Of a stretch of DNA of 64,000 bases, positions 1-7,760 are shown piece after piece. The DNA comes from Reichenbachiella sp. 5M10 (GTDB taxonomy: Bacteria; Bacteroidota; Bacteroidia; Cytophagales; Cyclobacteriaceae): assembly GCF_002742335.1 (NCBI RefSeq), contig NZ_MDGR01000007.1, forward strand, positions 3,662,501-3,726,500, read 5' to 3'. Positions within the stretch are counted from its first letter, which is position 1, and the number at the start of each line of letters is the position of its first letter. The translations under genes and the position numbers were made by a program. The notes under the pieces were generated by a model that was not told the DNA's origin, did not search any database, and saw only the letters and a program-made list of their open reading frames with translations.

Positions 1-508
1 TCATAGGAAATGCTGTAGGGTTCGAGAATTCAAGAATCACCACCATACCGCCATCCTTTAGCACTCTACGCATGTCTGCAAGCCCTTTTTCCAAATCTTG
101 AAAATTGCGTACACCAAAAGCAACGACTACTGCATCAAAGGTATTGTCCTCAAACAACAACTGCTCAGAATCCCCCATAGACATTTCGATGCGATCGTCA
201 TAGCCAAGACGTTTCATCTTTTCTCTACCCATCTCTAGCATACCTTCAGAGATGTCCACGCCAGTGATTCGCTCTGGGTTCAATGTCAATGCTTCGATCG
301 CTAGATCGCCCGTTCCTGTTGCTACATCCAAGATCAATTTGGGCTGATGTGCTTTGAGTTGGCGAATCGCCTTCTTTCTCCAAAGAATGTCTATTCCCAT
401 ACTCAAGAAGTGATTCAAAAAATCATAGCGCTTGCTGATACTGTTAAACATCTCCGCGACTTGCTCCTTTTTACTGCCCTCTTTGTCTTTATAAGGTAAT
501 ACTGTCAA
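1..508 (-). CDS. ubiE: Demethylmenaquinone methyltransferase (partial, C-terminus beyond window)
   Basis: SAM-dependent methyltransferase for the last step of menaquinone synthesis. About 169 codons are visible and the C-terminal part lies left of the window. The SAM-binding motif I reads LDVATGTGDLAIEA (about residues 50-63), followed by GVDISEGML, and the family-typical VAFGVRNF and VILEFSN segments are present. The chosen start is a TTG at 508-506, giving MTVLPYKDKEGSKKEQV; the first in-frame ATG lies about 20 codons inside and would remove conserved sequence before the MFNSISKRYDFLNH motif. Bacteroidota respire with menaquinone, so menaquinone rather than ubiquinone is the expected substrate. 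It is divergent from engB. Confidence 0.93.
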   Translation of the reverse strand, partial: MTVLPYKDKEGSKKEQVAEMFNSISKRYDFLNHFLSMGIDILWRKKAIRQLKAHQPKLILDVATGTGDLAIEALTLNPERITGVDISEGMLEMGREKMKRLGYDDRIEMSMGDSEQLLFEDNTFDAVVVAFGVRNFQDLEKGLADMRRVLKDGGMVVILEFSNPTAFPM

Positions 509-624
509 TTTCCTACTGTTTTATGGACTGCAATATTAAGCAGTTAGCCCTTGAATCTTTCCGAAAAAAATGGAAATATAATGACATAAAGGTGCGCATA
601 TCCACAATTATCCATTTAAGCACA

Positions 625-632
625 TAATTTTG
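625..632 (+). promoter_or_regulatory. -7 promoter box of engB, leaderless arrangement
   Basis: TAATTTTG matches the Bacteroidota primary-sigma -7 consensus TAnnTTTG. Its last base is only five bases before the engB ATG (CAGCT then ATG), so the transcript should start at or next to the start codon. No clear -33 TTG was found at the usual spacing. Confidence 0.55.
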
Positions 633-637
633 CAGCT

Positions 638-1234
638 ATGAAAATCAAATCAGCAGAGTTCGTCATCAGCAATACCGACATCACCAAGTGCCCAGTCACC
701 AAAGAGCCAGAGTACGCATTTATCGGACGATCCAATGTCGGCAAGTCCTCTCTCATCAATATGCTGACAGACCGCACCAAACTTGCAAAAACCTCAGGAA
801 AACCGGGCAAGACTCAGCTGATCAACCATTTTCACATCAACAAAGAGTGGTACTTGGTTGATTTGCCAGGCTATGGCTGGGCACAGGTCAGCAAAAAACT
901 CAAAGAAGAGTGGGAGATCATGATTCGCAAATACCTCCGCGAAAGAACCAACCTAATCAATATTTTCATTCTGATAGATTCTCGTATCCCTCCCCAAAAA
1001 ATCGACTTGGACTTCATCCAATGGGTAGGAGAGAACGGGCTACCGTTCTCGATCATATTTACCAAAGCAGACAAAACTGGCAACCGAAAAATTCTTTCCA
1101 ACATAGAAACCTTCAAAAACACACTCAGACAAAATTGGGATGAGTTGCCTCCGATGTTTGTATCCTCATCTGCACAAAAGCATGGGCAACAGGAAATATT
1201 GGAATACATCGATCAAATCAATAGTACCCTATAA
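638..1234 (+). CDS. engB: Ribosome biogenesis GTPase YihA/YsxC (EngB)
   Basis: TRAFAC-class GTPase needed for assembly of the large ribosomal subunit. The 198 residues are family length. G1 is GRSNVGKSS (about residues 30-38), the switch/G2 region follows with KTSGKPGKTQ, G3 is DLPGYG, G4 is TKAD and G5 is SSSAQKHG. The ATG at 638 is right behind a -7 promoter box, supporting this start. It stands alone, divergent from ubiE and followed by a separate promoter for the next gene. Confidence 0.96.
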   Translation: MKIKSAEFVISNTDITKCPVTKEPEYAFIGRSNVGKSSLINMLTDRTKLAKTSGKPGKTQLINHFHINKEWYLVDLPGYGWAQVSKKLKEEWEIMIRKYLRERTNLINIFILIDSRIPPQKIDLDFIQWVGENGLPFSIIFTKADKTGNRKILSNIETFKNTLRQNWDELPPMFVSSSAQKHGQQEILEYIDQINSTL

Positions 1235-1244
1235 AACATTATAT

Positions 1245-1252
1245 TAGTTTTG
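1245..1252 (+). promoter_or_regulatory. -7 promoter box before the DUF5606 gene
   Basis: TAGTTTTG matches TAnnTTTG and lies 21 bases before the ATG at 1274, giving a short leader. No convincing -33 element is visible. Confidence 0.5.
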
Positions 1253-1273
1253 CCCCCCATAAATAATTAGCAC

Positions 1274-1699
1274 ATGGATTTTAACGAAATAGCAACAGTA
1301 TCAGGCAAGGGAGGTCTATTCACCGTAGTAGCTCCTACTAGAGGAGGCGTCATCCTCGAAACAATGGATGACCAAAAGAAAAAAATGATCGTCAACATGA
1401 ACTCCAAGGTATCCATACTCGGCGAGATTTCGATCTATACGACCGATGCTGAAGGGTCCTCTCCTCTTGGAGATGTCATGAAAAAAATTCATGCAGAATT
1501 TGACGGAGACACTGGCCTCACAAGCAATTCTGACCCTGAAGAACTCAAAGCATTCCTCAAACACGTCCTCCCAGAGTACGACGAAGAAAGAGTCTATGTA
1601 TCTGACATCAAAAAAGTAGTCACTTGGTACAACCTCTTGAGCGCGACACAACCGCAACTCTTTGAAGAGGCCAAAGAAGATTCTAAAACAGAAGAATAA
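1274..1699 (+). CDS. DUF5606 domain protein
   Basis: A 141-residue cytoplasmic protein resembling the Bacteroidota DUF5606 family, recognised from the N-terminal pattern (I..VSGKGGLF.VVAPTRGGVILE) and the middle ISIYTTD region. Function is unknown. There is no signal peptide or membrane segment, and the C-terminus is acidic. The next gene starts at the base after this stop codon, so the two are probably translated from one message. Confidence 0.8.
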   Translation: MDFNEIATVSGKGGLFTVVAPTRGGVILETMDDQKKKMIVNMNSKVSILGEISIYTTDAEGSSPLGDVMKKIHAEFDGDTGLTSNSDPEELKAFLKHVLPEYDEERVYVSDIKKVVTWYNLLSATQPQLFEEAKEDSKTEE

Positions 1700-2014
1700 T
1701 TGGAAAAGAAAGTTCGACAGTGTATCCCCCTGCTACTCGCTCACTTCCAACTACCGGATGAGGAGCTTGTACTCCAAGAGGACACCCTCGACGAACTCGA
1801 AAGGAAACTTTCGTCCATCATAGGATACCTGCTCACTCATGATCTAGATCGGCTCATGAGTGCCTTTTACAAAATCGATTTGAGCGAGCAGGTATTTAAG
1901 AAAATAATCAGTGAAGCTCCCCCCGAAGAAATCAATAGTTTGTTAGCCAAAGAAGTCATTCAAAGAGAGCAGCAGAAACTCGTCACACGAGAAAAATACC
2001 GGGATTTCCTATAG
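1700..2014 (+). CDS. Conserved hypothetical protein, 104 aa
   Basis: Begins with TTG directly after the TAA of the DUF5606 gene (zero-base gap), indicating coupled translation. The product is soluble, helical and charged (leucine-rich [15 protein letters not shown], then [10 protein letters not shown] near the end), and I recognise no domain. The stop codon overlaps the 3' end of convergent fbp by six bases. Codon use looks like the neighbours, so I treat it as real; function cannot be stated. Confidence 0.7.
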   Translation: MEKKVRQCIPLLLAHFQLPDEELVLQEDTLDELERKLSSIIGYLLTHDLDRLMSAFYKIDLSEQVFKKIISEAPPEEINSLLAKEVIQREQQKLVTREKYRDFL

Positions 2015-2998
2015 GAAGCTCATTACTTTTTTGACCATTTCCTTGGACCCTATGAACAACTGAGAACGCTGATGCAACTCCAGTGGATCCAATTCCATGA
2101 TTCGACGTTCGCCATCGGTGGCCATACCACCAGACTGCTCCGCAATGAAGGCCAAAGCGTTGCACTCATAAACCAACCGTAGCTTCCCATTGAGAGACTT
2201 GTCCGTCCGCGGATAGATATACACCCCTCCTTTGAACATATTTCTATGAAAGTCGGAAACCAATGAGCCGATGTATCGCGCAGAGTAGCGCTGCTCTTTG
2301 CAATACTCGATATAGTTCCTCACGCCAGGTTCAAAACTGTAATAGGAGCCTTCATTGACAGAGTAGATGGTCCCTGTCTCCGGAGACTTGATGTTGTCGT
2401 GCGACAATACGAACTCCCCCAACGAAGGTTCATGTGTAAAACCATTGACACCATGCCCTGTAGTATAGACCATCATAGTCGACGAACCATAGAGGATGTA
2501 ACCAGCCGCCACCTGCTTATCTCCGTTTTGCAACACGTCTTCTTTGGTTACGTGCTCTCCTATGGGAGATATCCTGCGATATATTGAAAATATCGTCCCA
2601 ATGGAAACATTCACATCGATATTGGATGACCCATCAAGAGGATCCATTGCCACGACATAGTTGCTATTTTTGTTGATCTCTACGATTTCATCGTCCTCTT
2701 CAGACACAATGGCACAAACCTGTCCCCCGTTGCGCAAGGCACGGATAAAACGTACGTTTGCGATCACGTCCAACTTCTGTTGAGCCTCTCCTTGGACATT
2801 GGTAGTACCAATTGCTCCTGTGATATCCAACAGGCCAGATTTATTGATTTCGAGATTAATTATTTTGCCCGCGAGTGCAATATCTCGCAGCAGCTGACTG
2901 AGCTCCCCAGTAGCAAAAGGAAACTCGGACTGCTTGGCGTTGATGAATCGATCCAGGGTAGTCCCTATACTCGATCCAATGAGCGTTTCTTTATTCAT
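2009..2998 (-). CDS. fbp: Fructose-1,6-bisphosphatase, class I
   Basis: Hydrolyses fructose 1,6-bisphosphate to fructose 6-phosphate in gluconeogenesis. The metal-binding motif [14 protein letters not shown] is intact, as are the VSEEDDE acidic loop, the YVGS-like [13 protein letters not shown] and [12 protein letters not shown] segments, and the C-terminal [16 protein letters not shown] start at ATG 2998 (329 residues) rather than 13 codons upstream, because a TATATTTG -7 box at 3027-3020 lies between the two starts and matches Bacteroidota promoters. It is convergent with the gene ending at 2014. Confidence 0.95.
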   Translation of the reverse strand: MNKETLIGSSIGTTLDRFINAKQSEFPFATGELSQLLRDIALAGKIINLEINKSGLLDITGAIGTTNVQGEAQQKLDVIANVRFIRALRNGGQVCAIVSEEDDEIVEINKNSNYVVAMDPLDGSSNIDVNVSIGTIFSIYRRISPIGEHVTKEDVLQNGDKQVAAGYILYGSSTMMVYTTGHGVNGFTHEPSLGEFVLSHDNIKSPETGTIYSVNEGSYYSFEPGVRNYIEYCKEQRYSARYIGSLVSDFHRNMFKGGVYIYPRTDKSLNGKLRLVYECNALAFIAEQSGGMATDGERRIMELDPLELHQRSQLFIGSKEMVKKVMSFL

Positions 2999-3019
2999 AA
3001 ATAGTTTGTTTGGGTAGGG

Positions 3020-3027
3020 CAAATATA
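3020..3027 (-). promoter_or_regulatory. -7 promoter box of fbp
   Basis: On the reverse strand the bases read TATATTTG, a full match to TAnnTTTG, 21 bases upstream of the fbp ATG at 2998. It would leave a leader of roughly 15 bases. Confidence 0.55.
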
Positions 3028-3113
3028 TGGCTTTCACCTCCTTAAAAATCCTCCTCAGCAGGTAAAATCAATGAATTCAAGAACAAAAGTTTTCTATATT
3101 CAAAGTTGCCCTC

Positions 3114-3121
3114 TAACTTTG
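3114..3121 (+). promoter_or_regulatory. -7 promoter box before aspartate kinase leader
   Basis: TAACTTTG matches TAnnTTTG. Transcription would begin near 3127, about 170 bases before the aspartate kinase ATG and exactly where a long hairpin begins. No -33 element is evident. Confidence 0.45.
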
Positions 3122-3127
3122 CGCACC

Positions 3128-3274
3128 CGTTTGGTATGTCAACCATCGTGCATTTTTTCTATATGGTCATAGATGCCCAAACGAATAAACAGCATAATCT
3201 CTGTATCGTAAGATGAAGGGAGTGACCGTACAAACATGATATGACAGCAGTAAGCACTACTGCTCGACATGTTT
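3128..3274 (+). promoter_or_regulatory. Candidate structured RNA leader of aspartate kinase
   Basis: Two strong hairpins fill the leader. Hairpin 1 pairs CGTTTGG (3128-3134) with CCAAACG (3177-3183), TATG (3135-3138) with CATA (3168-3171) and ACCAT (3142-3146) with ATGGT (3163-3167), 16 pairs with two small bulges. Hairpin 2 pairs AAACATG (3232-3238) with CATGTTT (3268-3274) and AGCAGTA (3246-3252) with TACTGCT (3258-3264), loop AGCAC. Neither has a U-tract, so they are not simple terminators. A 26-codon reading frame (3136-3216) lies inside but has no lysine, threonine or methionine run. It does not resemble the lysine riboswitch consensus I know. A role in control of the next gene is inference. 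Confidence 0.4.
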
Positions 3275-3296
3275 CCATTAAAATCAAAATAGACGA

Positions 3297-4589
3297 ATGA
3301 AAGTATTCAAATTTGGAGGAGCGTCCGTCAAGGATGCAGAATCGGTAAAAAATGTTGCCGAGGTGATCAAAATGTTTTGTGACGAAGAATTGGTAATCGT
3401 CGTATCTGCCATGGGCAAGACGACCAACCACTTGGAGGAGTTGGTACAGTTGTACGTCGACAAACAAGACTGGAAAATCAAACTAGACTGGATCAAAAAC
3501 TTCCACTTAGACATCTCTCATGGGCTATTTGATGAGAAACACGAGATCTACGAACGCATCGAATCGATCTTTGATGGAATCGCCGAATACCTTGAGGGTG
3601 CTGAGGGCAAAAGGTATGCAGAAATATACAGTGAAATGGTAAGCCAAGGAGAGCTCCTCTCTACACGTATCATCCGACACTATCTCAACGAAAACGTCAA
3701 GAAAACCACTTGGTTGGACGCACGCGAATACATCAAAACTGATTTCAACTTCACCGACTCTCGTGTGGATTGGGAAATCACCAAACGAAACATCAGCAGC
3801 AAAATACCGAGCTTCACCAAAGACGGCTTGGTCATCTCACAAGGATTCATCGGTTCCAACAGTGAAGGAAAAACCACTACGCTCGGCCGTGAGGGGTCGG
3901 ATTTTAGTGCGGCAATTTTCGCTACGGGCTTACAAGCAGAATCCGTGACCGTATGGAAAGACGTCCCGGGTGTCATGACTGCCGACCCACGCAAAATGCC
4001 CGAAGCGATGGTCATCCCTGAGCTCAAGTACACTGACGCAGCAGAAATGACCTACTACGGGGCATCCATTATTCACCCTCGTACCATCAAACCTCTGGCT
4101 CAAAACAAAATCAAATTATATGTGAGACCTTTCACCGCTCCCGAAAACATCGGCACGGTAATCGGCAAGGGACACGCTGAAAAACATCCCGCATCTTTCA
4201 TCGTAAAGACCAAACAAGTATTTATTGAATTTGGCGTCACGGATTTCACATTCATCAACGAGAAGAAGCTCAGTCTGTTATTCAATGCTCTCGATCAACT
4301 CAATATCAAAATCAACTTGATGCAAAACTCGGCAGTTAGTTTTGCGATATGCATCGACAAGAAATTTGACAAAGTAGAAAAACTCATCGAACGACTGAAA
4401 GGTGATTTTGAAATAGAAATGCGTGAAAACCTTGAGCTCTTGACTGTGATTGGATACGATGATCTAGCGTTGAGTCAGATCTACCATAGATCCGATGTGA
4501 TTTTGGAACAAAAAACCAAAAAAGTCTATCACCTCCTTTATGTGCCTGAAAAAATCCACAAGGAACTCAGTGCGCAAAAAAAGAACTAA
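3297..4589 (+). CDS. Aspartate kinase (monofunctional)
   Basis: Phosphorylates L-aspartate, the first step towards lysine, threonine, methionine and diaminopimelate. The N-terminus has the kinase signature KFGGASVK (residues 4-11, with Ala for the commoner Thr), followed by the VVSAMGKTTN loop, GFIGSNSEGKTTTLGREGSD and the SVTVWKDVPGVMTADPR segment. Residues from about 300 on form the ACT regulatory region (VFIEFGVTDFTF, INLMQNSAVSFAI). At 430 residues there is no fused homoserine dehydrogenase. ATG 3297 is preceded by a structured leader. Which amino acid inhibits the enzyme cannot be read from the sequence. Confidence 0.93.
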   Translation: MKVFKFGGASVKDAESVKNVAEVIKMFCDEELVIVVSAMGKTTNHLEELVQLYVDKQDWKIKLDWIKNFHLDISHGLFDEKHEIYERIESIFDGIAEYLEGAEGKRYAEIYSEMVSQGELLSTRIIRHYLNENVKKTTWLDAREYIKTDFNFTDSRVDWEITKRNISSKIPSFTKDGLVISQGFIGSNSEGKTTTLGREGSDFSAAIFATGLQAESVTVWKDVPGVMTADPRKMPEAMVIPELKYTDAAEMTYYGASIIHPRTIKPLAQNKIKLYVRPFTAPENIGTVIGKGHAEKHPASFIVKTKQVFIEFGVTDFTFINEKKLSLLFNALDQLNIKINLMQNSAVSFAICIDKKFDKVEKLIERLKGDFEIEMRENLELLTVIGYDDLALSQIYHRSDVILEQKTKKVYHLLYVPEKIHKELSAQKKN

Positions 4590-4653
4590 AACTAAAGAGA
4601 TTCCTCTGCATAGGATGCATCTCTGACAAGCGCAACAAGAAAACCACATGATT

Positions 4654-4692
4654 AAAGCGGGTGGAGACATTTCCTTTCTACCCGCTTTTTTT
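4654..4692 (+). terminator. Intrinsic terminator after aspartate kinase
   Basis: AAAGCGGGT (4654-4662) pairs with ACCCGCTTT (4680-4688) and is followed by a T-run. It sits between the convergent aspartate kinase and phosphatase genes, and the A-run on the left arm lets it work in both directions. Confidence 0.8.
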
Positions 4693-4706
4693 CGATCCAT
4701 TGTGTA

Positions 4707-5165
4707 CTACGTTTGGCTCGACTGGATGTGCGCGACAAGGTGATCCATAGACCTAGATATCATCTCGTAGATCAGCACAAAGCCATCGTCCCCACCATAA
4801 TAAGGATCTGGCACATCCATTTCTCCATTTCCCTCTGGATCAAACTCCCGGAGCATATACAGATTCTCTACCTCTCCTGGTGCAATTGCTTTCATGCTTT
4901 GGTAATTGCTATGATCCATCGCTATGACATAGTCAAATGTCTCAAAATCCTGCGCGCGAAACTGTCGAGCCTTATGCTGTATCGGCACCCCATTGGACTG
5001 TGCCACCTGTATTGACCGAGGATCAGGCTGCTCTCCCACATGATACGCTGCTGTCCCTGCCGAATCGGCTTGTATCTCTAATGACCGAGTGTGATGATTA
5101 AAAATTGCCTCAGCCAATGGTGACCGACAAATATTTCCCAAGCATACAAATAATACTTTCTTCAT
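4707..5165 (-). CDS. Low-molecular-weight protein tyrosine phosphatase
   Basis: Cysteine-dependent phosphatase of the LMW-PTP/arsenate-reductase fold. The P-loop CLGNICRS holds the nucleophile Cys8 and Arg14, and the general-acid loop DPYYGG supplies Asp120. The 152 residues match the family's usual length. Members act on phosphotyrosine proteins, often in capsule control, but no tyrosine kinase is adjacent, so the substrate is unknown. The gene is monocistronic and convergent with aspartate kinase across a shared terminator. Confidence 0.93.
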   Translation of the reverse strand: MKKVLFVCLGNICRSPLAEAIFNHHTRSLEIQADSAGTAAYHVGEQPDPRSIQVAQSNGVPIQHKARQFRAQDFETFDYVIAMDHSNYQSMKAIAPGEVENLYMLREFDPEGNGEMDVPDPYYGGDDGFVLIYEMISRSMDHLVAHIQSSQT

Positions 5166-5320
5166 AATATTCCATCTCTATACAGGGCCTAGACTCAGCC
5201 CTCATCCATTTCAAATTTGTCACAAAGCATCTTTATCTATATTTTCATAGAATTCATCGAATTCAATTCGTCTTCGTCTTATTATTCGATAGTTTTGAAA
5301 CGAAAACATTAAATAAATCA

Positions 5321-5485
5321 ATGTCGAGGAAAGCCAAATCAGAACTTTCGTTCATACTTAAGATATCCCTCCTGTTCATCATACTTTTTGCCTGCAAATT
5401 AACTAAAACGGATAGAGTCGTTGCAGGCGAGCAAGCGTCTGCACACCCCCAAGATTCAGTTCTAATCACCCAACCCAGGCACTAA
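5321..5485 (+). CDS. Small putative lipoprotein, 54 aa
   Basis: A short frame with a clear lipoprotein signal: basic start MSRKAKSELS, hydrophobic core FILKISLLFIILF and lipobox LFAC, which puts the lipidated cysteine at residue 25. The mature part is only 30 residues (starting CKLTKTDRVV) and ends in QPRH. I recognise no family. It sits alone between the phosphatase gene and a pair of terminators. The signal peptide is the main support; the frame could still be chance. Confidence 0.5.
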   Translation: MSRKAKSELSFILKISLLFIILFACKLTKTDRVVAGEQASAHPQDSVLITQPRH

Positions 5486-5645
5486 AACAGCCTTACCCCC
5501 TCCCAGGACGTGATTCACGCCCTCTCTAAAACTTTTTTACTTTTTTTTCATTTATCGGGTTACCTTTTATTTAGTTGTCGTATATAACAGTACATAACAC
5601 AAATTTTATTCATACACCTGTTTAACATTTTTATCAAAAATGAAA

Positions 5646-5671
5646 AAGCCCCGAAGAAGTTCGGGGCTTTT
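5646..5671. terminator. Strong bidirectional terminator
   Basis: AAGCCCCGAA (5646-5655), loop GAAG, TTCGGGGCTT (5660-5669): a perfect 10-bp stem with A- and T-runs on either side. It can end transcription from the small lipoprotein side and from the opposite direction. Confidence 0.85.
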
Positions 5672-5742
5672 GCGTTGACAAGACCTAAACATGTATGTGG
5701 AGACGTGCCCCTAGCCGCTCCGCACAATTTCTCCGATACAAA

Positions 5743-5769
5743 AAAAGCATCTCTTTCGAGATGCTTTTT
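5743..5769. terminator. Terminator of the DUF6588 gene
   Basis: GCATCTC (5747-5753), loop TTTC, GAGATGC (5758-5764), extended by four A-T pairs. It lies just beyond the stop of the reverse-strand gene ending at 5792 and about 75 bases from the previous terminator. The 70 bases between the two hairpins hold no recognisable gene. Confidence 0.8.
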
Positions 5770-5791
5770 CATTTGTCGTTGTTAGGATAGT

Positions 5792-6850
5792 TTATCTTAT
5801 TGTGAAGCCTATACCGGCTGTCAACGTATTGTATCTCTGGAATGTATAATCCGTATGGATCGTAATGACCGCCAACTGCAATCTCAGACCTAATGTACCT
5901 CTCCATCCACTACTCAAGTACTCCTCATCAATAGGGTCCGTCAATGTGATTGTTGCGCCAGTATTTTCATCCTCCAAATAGTAATCACCTAACACTCTAA
6001 GGTTGGTGTTGGTATTGTTGTACCCAAACCCACCATACGCTGTGATGACAGAAAACTTCTTAGACACCAAAAGCTGATAGGTCCACGAGTTGATATCAAA
6101 TTCACCTCTTTGATCCACTCCGTCCATCACATCTCCATTGTTATACAACCCTGACTTTCCGTAGATTCTGTTGTAGCCTACGAGCACCGCCATGTCTACT
6201 GGGATATGTTTGATGGCCGGAATCCATTGTTTGAAATCGTGCATCAATCCCAAACCAAACATTCCAACACTAGATTTGTTGCCATAATCATCCTCACCGT
6301 TGATGGTCGGCATCCATCGCACCTTCAAATCCGTGCTTTTGATCAACCCTACACCTAACTGAACCATCGGGGTTGGGACCATGCCATTGTACTTATCATC
6401 AAGATCAAGCCCTTCTGGGGTCTCAAAATCAGAATTGATTGTTACACCATCTTGAGTGTAGCTTGTTCTGATATTGGTAGTTGTCTTGTCTCCAAAAAGG
6501 GTCGAGGTTGTAGGAAAATTAGGATCAACCAAAGTTACATTTTGATAATCAGTCTCTACAATATCAAAAAACAGATCGTTATCTGGAGCAAAAGCAACGT
6601 TCATCGTGACCGTCAAATCAAAGCCTAGAGGTTTGTGTGCCTTGGCCGTATTGTACCATCCATTGGCCACCCCATACCCTACCCCTGTAAAAAGAGGATT
6701 GAGATAATCTCCCATAAACACACTGGCATCTTCTGATCCCGCCTTCAAAAAGGCCGTCATATCTGCCAAATCCTGCGCTTGAGTGGTCGATAGACTCAGC
6801 ATAGATGCAGCGAGTGCAGCACAAACTTTATTGGTAAAATTCAATTTCAT
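5792..6850 (-). CDS. DUF6588 family outer-membrane protein
   Basis: A 352-residue exported protein. Residues 1-25 are a signal peptide ending STTQAQ, followed by the family-typical opening (a short helix then GVGYGVANGWYNTAKAHKPLGFDLTV). The rest is rich in alternating, aromatic-containing strands with a final QRYNTLTAGIGFTIR, consistent with an outer-membrane beta-barrel. Family assignment is from memory of the NGWYNTAK.HK.LGFDLT pattern; function is unknown in the family. It is transcribed alone, with its own terminator at 5743-5769. Confidence 0.75.
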   Translation of the reverse strand: MKLNFTNKVCAALAASMLSLSTTQAQDLADMTAFLKAGSEDASVFMGDYLNPLFTGVGYGVANGWYNTAKAHKPLGFDLTVTMNVAFAPDNDLFFDIVETDYQNVTLVDPNFPTTSTLFGDKTTTNIRTSYTQDGVTINSDFETPEGLDLDDKYNGMVPTPMVQLGVGLIKSTDLKVRWMPTINGEDDYGNKSSVGMFGLGLMHDFKQWIPAIKHIPVDMAVLVGYNRIYGKSGLYNNGDVMDGVDQRGEFDINSWTYQLLVSKKFSVITAYGGFGYNNTNTNLRVLGDYYLEDENTGATITLTDPIDEEYLSSGWRGTLGLRLQLAVITIHTDYTFQRYNTLTAGIGFTIR

Positions 6851-7016
6851 AATTTCAAATTTTGGTTTTGCGGGATAAAAATAGACCGATTTGGACTAAT
6901 CTCATAGCAAATCATATTTTACTCGATCGATGAGCTCCTATTTTAGATCAATAAAAAATCTATGTCGACATAAAGAAAATTTATTTGTAATGGAAAGTAT
7001 TGGTGGCTCCACGAGG

Positions 7017-7024
7017 TAGATTTG
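7017..7024 (+). promoter_or_regulatory. -7 promoter box of peroxiredoxin gene
   Basis: TAGATTTG matches TAnnTTTG and lies 38 bases before the ATG at 7063. No convincing -33 TTG is present at the usual 17-23 base spacing. Confidence 0.45.
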
Positions 7025-7062
7025 CTGTATCAAAAAATTAAAACACTTTTAACAGATTAATT

Positions 7063-7692
7063 ATGTCATTAGTAGGAAAAAAAGCCCCATTATTCAACGC
7101 ACCAGCAGTAATCGATGGAGAAGAAATAGTTGAGTCATTTTCATTGGATCAGTATATCGGCAAAAAAGACGTCGTATTCTTTTTCTACCCAAAGGATTTC
7201 ACGTTTGTATGTCCAACTGAAATCTTGGCTTTCCAAGAGAAATTGGCTGAATTCGAAAAAAGAGGTGTAGCTGTAGTAGGTGCATCAACAGATACAGAAG
7301 AGTCTCATCTTGCATGGTTGTCTACTCCAAAGGACAAAGGCGGAATCGAAGGCGTGACTTACCCAATCGTAGCAGACACAAGCAAAACAATCGCTAGCAA
7401 CTACGGCGTATTGGCAGGTGACTGGGATTACGACGAAGAAGGCAATTTGTCATTCACTGGACTTCCAATAGCGTTTAGAGGCACTTTCTTGATCGACAAA
7501 GAAGGGACAGTAAGACAAGAAACGATCAACGATCTCCCACTGGGTAGAAACATCGACGAAATGATCAGATTGGTAGATGCACTACACCACGTAGAAAAAC
7601 ACGGTGAAGTATGTCCTGCTAACTGGGAAGAAGGAAAAGACGCAATGCAAGCAACCAAAGACGGTGTAGCAGACTACTTGTCTAAGCACTAA
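7063..7692 (+). CDS. 2-Cys peroxiredoxin (AhpC/Prx1 type)
   Basis: Thiol peroxidase that reduces H2O2 and alkyl hydroperoxides. The peroxidatic cysteine is Cys50 in FYPKDFTFVCPTE, and the resolving cysteine is Cys184 in HGEVCPANW, making it a typical 2-Cys enzyme of 209 residues. The GDWDYDEEGNLSF segment resembles a regulatory insertion. No AhpF-like reductase gene is adjacent, so the electron donor (thioredoxin or AhpF) is unknown. The codon choice near the 5' end looks like a highly expressed gene. It is followed by a terminator. Confidence 0.95.
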   Translation: MSLVGKKAPLFNAPAVIDGEEIVESFSLDQYIGKKDVVFFFYPKDFTFVCPTEILAFQEKLAEFEKRGVAVVGASTDTEESHLAWLSTPKDKGGIEGVTYPIVADTSKTIASNYGVLAGDWDYDEEGNLSFTGLPIAFRGTFLIDKEGTVRQETINDLPLGRNIDEMIRLVDALHHVEKHGEVCPANWEEGKDAMQATKDGVADYLSKH

Positions 7693-7717
7693 AAAGAAGA
7701 AATAAGACAAGATTCCT

Positions 7718-7750
7718 AACCGTCTCAATATTATTGGGGCGGTTTTCTTA
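7718..7750 (+). terminator. Terminator after peroxiredoxin gene
   Basis: AACCGTCTCAA (7718-7728) pairs with TTGGGGCGGTT (7734-7744) using two G-T wobbles, and is followed by a T-rich tail. It overlaps the longest possible rsgA frame, which supports a later rsgA start. Confidence 0.65.
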
Positions 7751-7760
7751 TTTTTGGGCC

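Noticed and set aside
3128-3290. Lysine riboswitch before aspartate kinase
   Set aside because: The leader folds, but the conserved core sequences of the known lysine riboswitch are not present and the length is shorter.
5560-5772. Reverse-strand reading frame of about 70 codons
   Set aside because: It runs through two terminators and ends in simple sequence; no conserved features.
7734-7760. Longer start for rsgA at TTG 7734
   Set aside because: It lies in the right arm of the peroxiredoxin terminator, and family alignment begins at GTG 7761.
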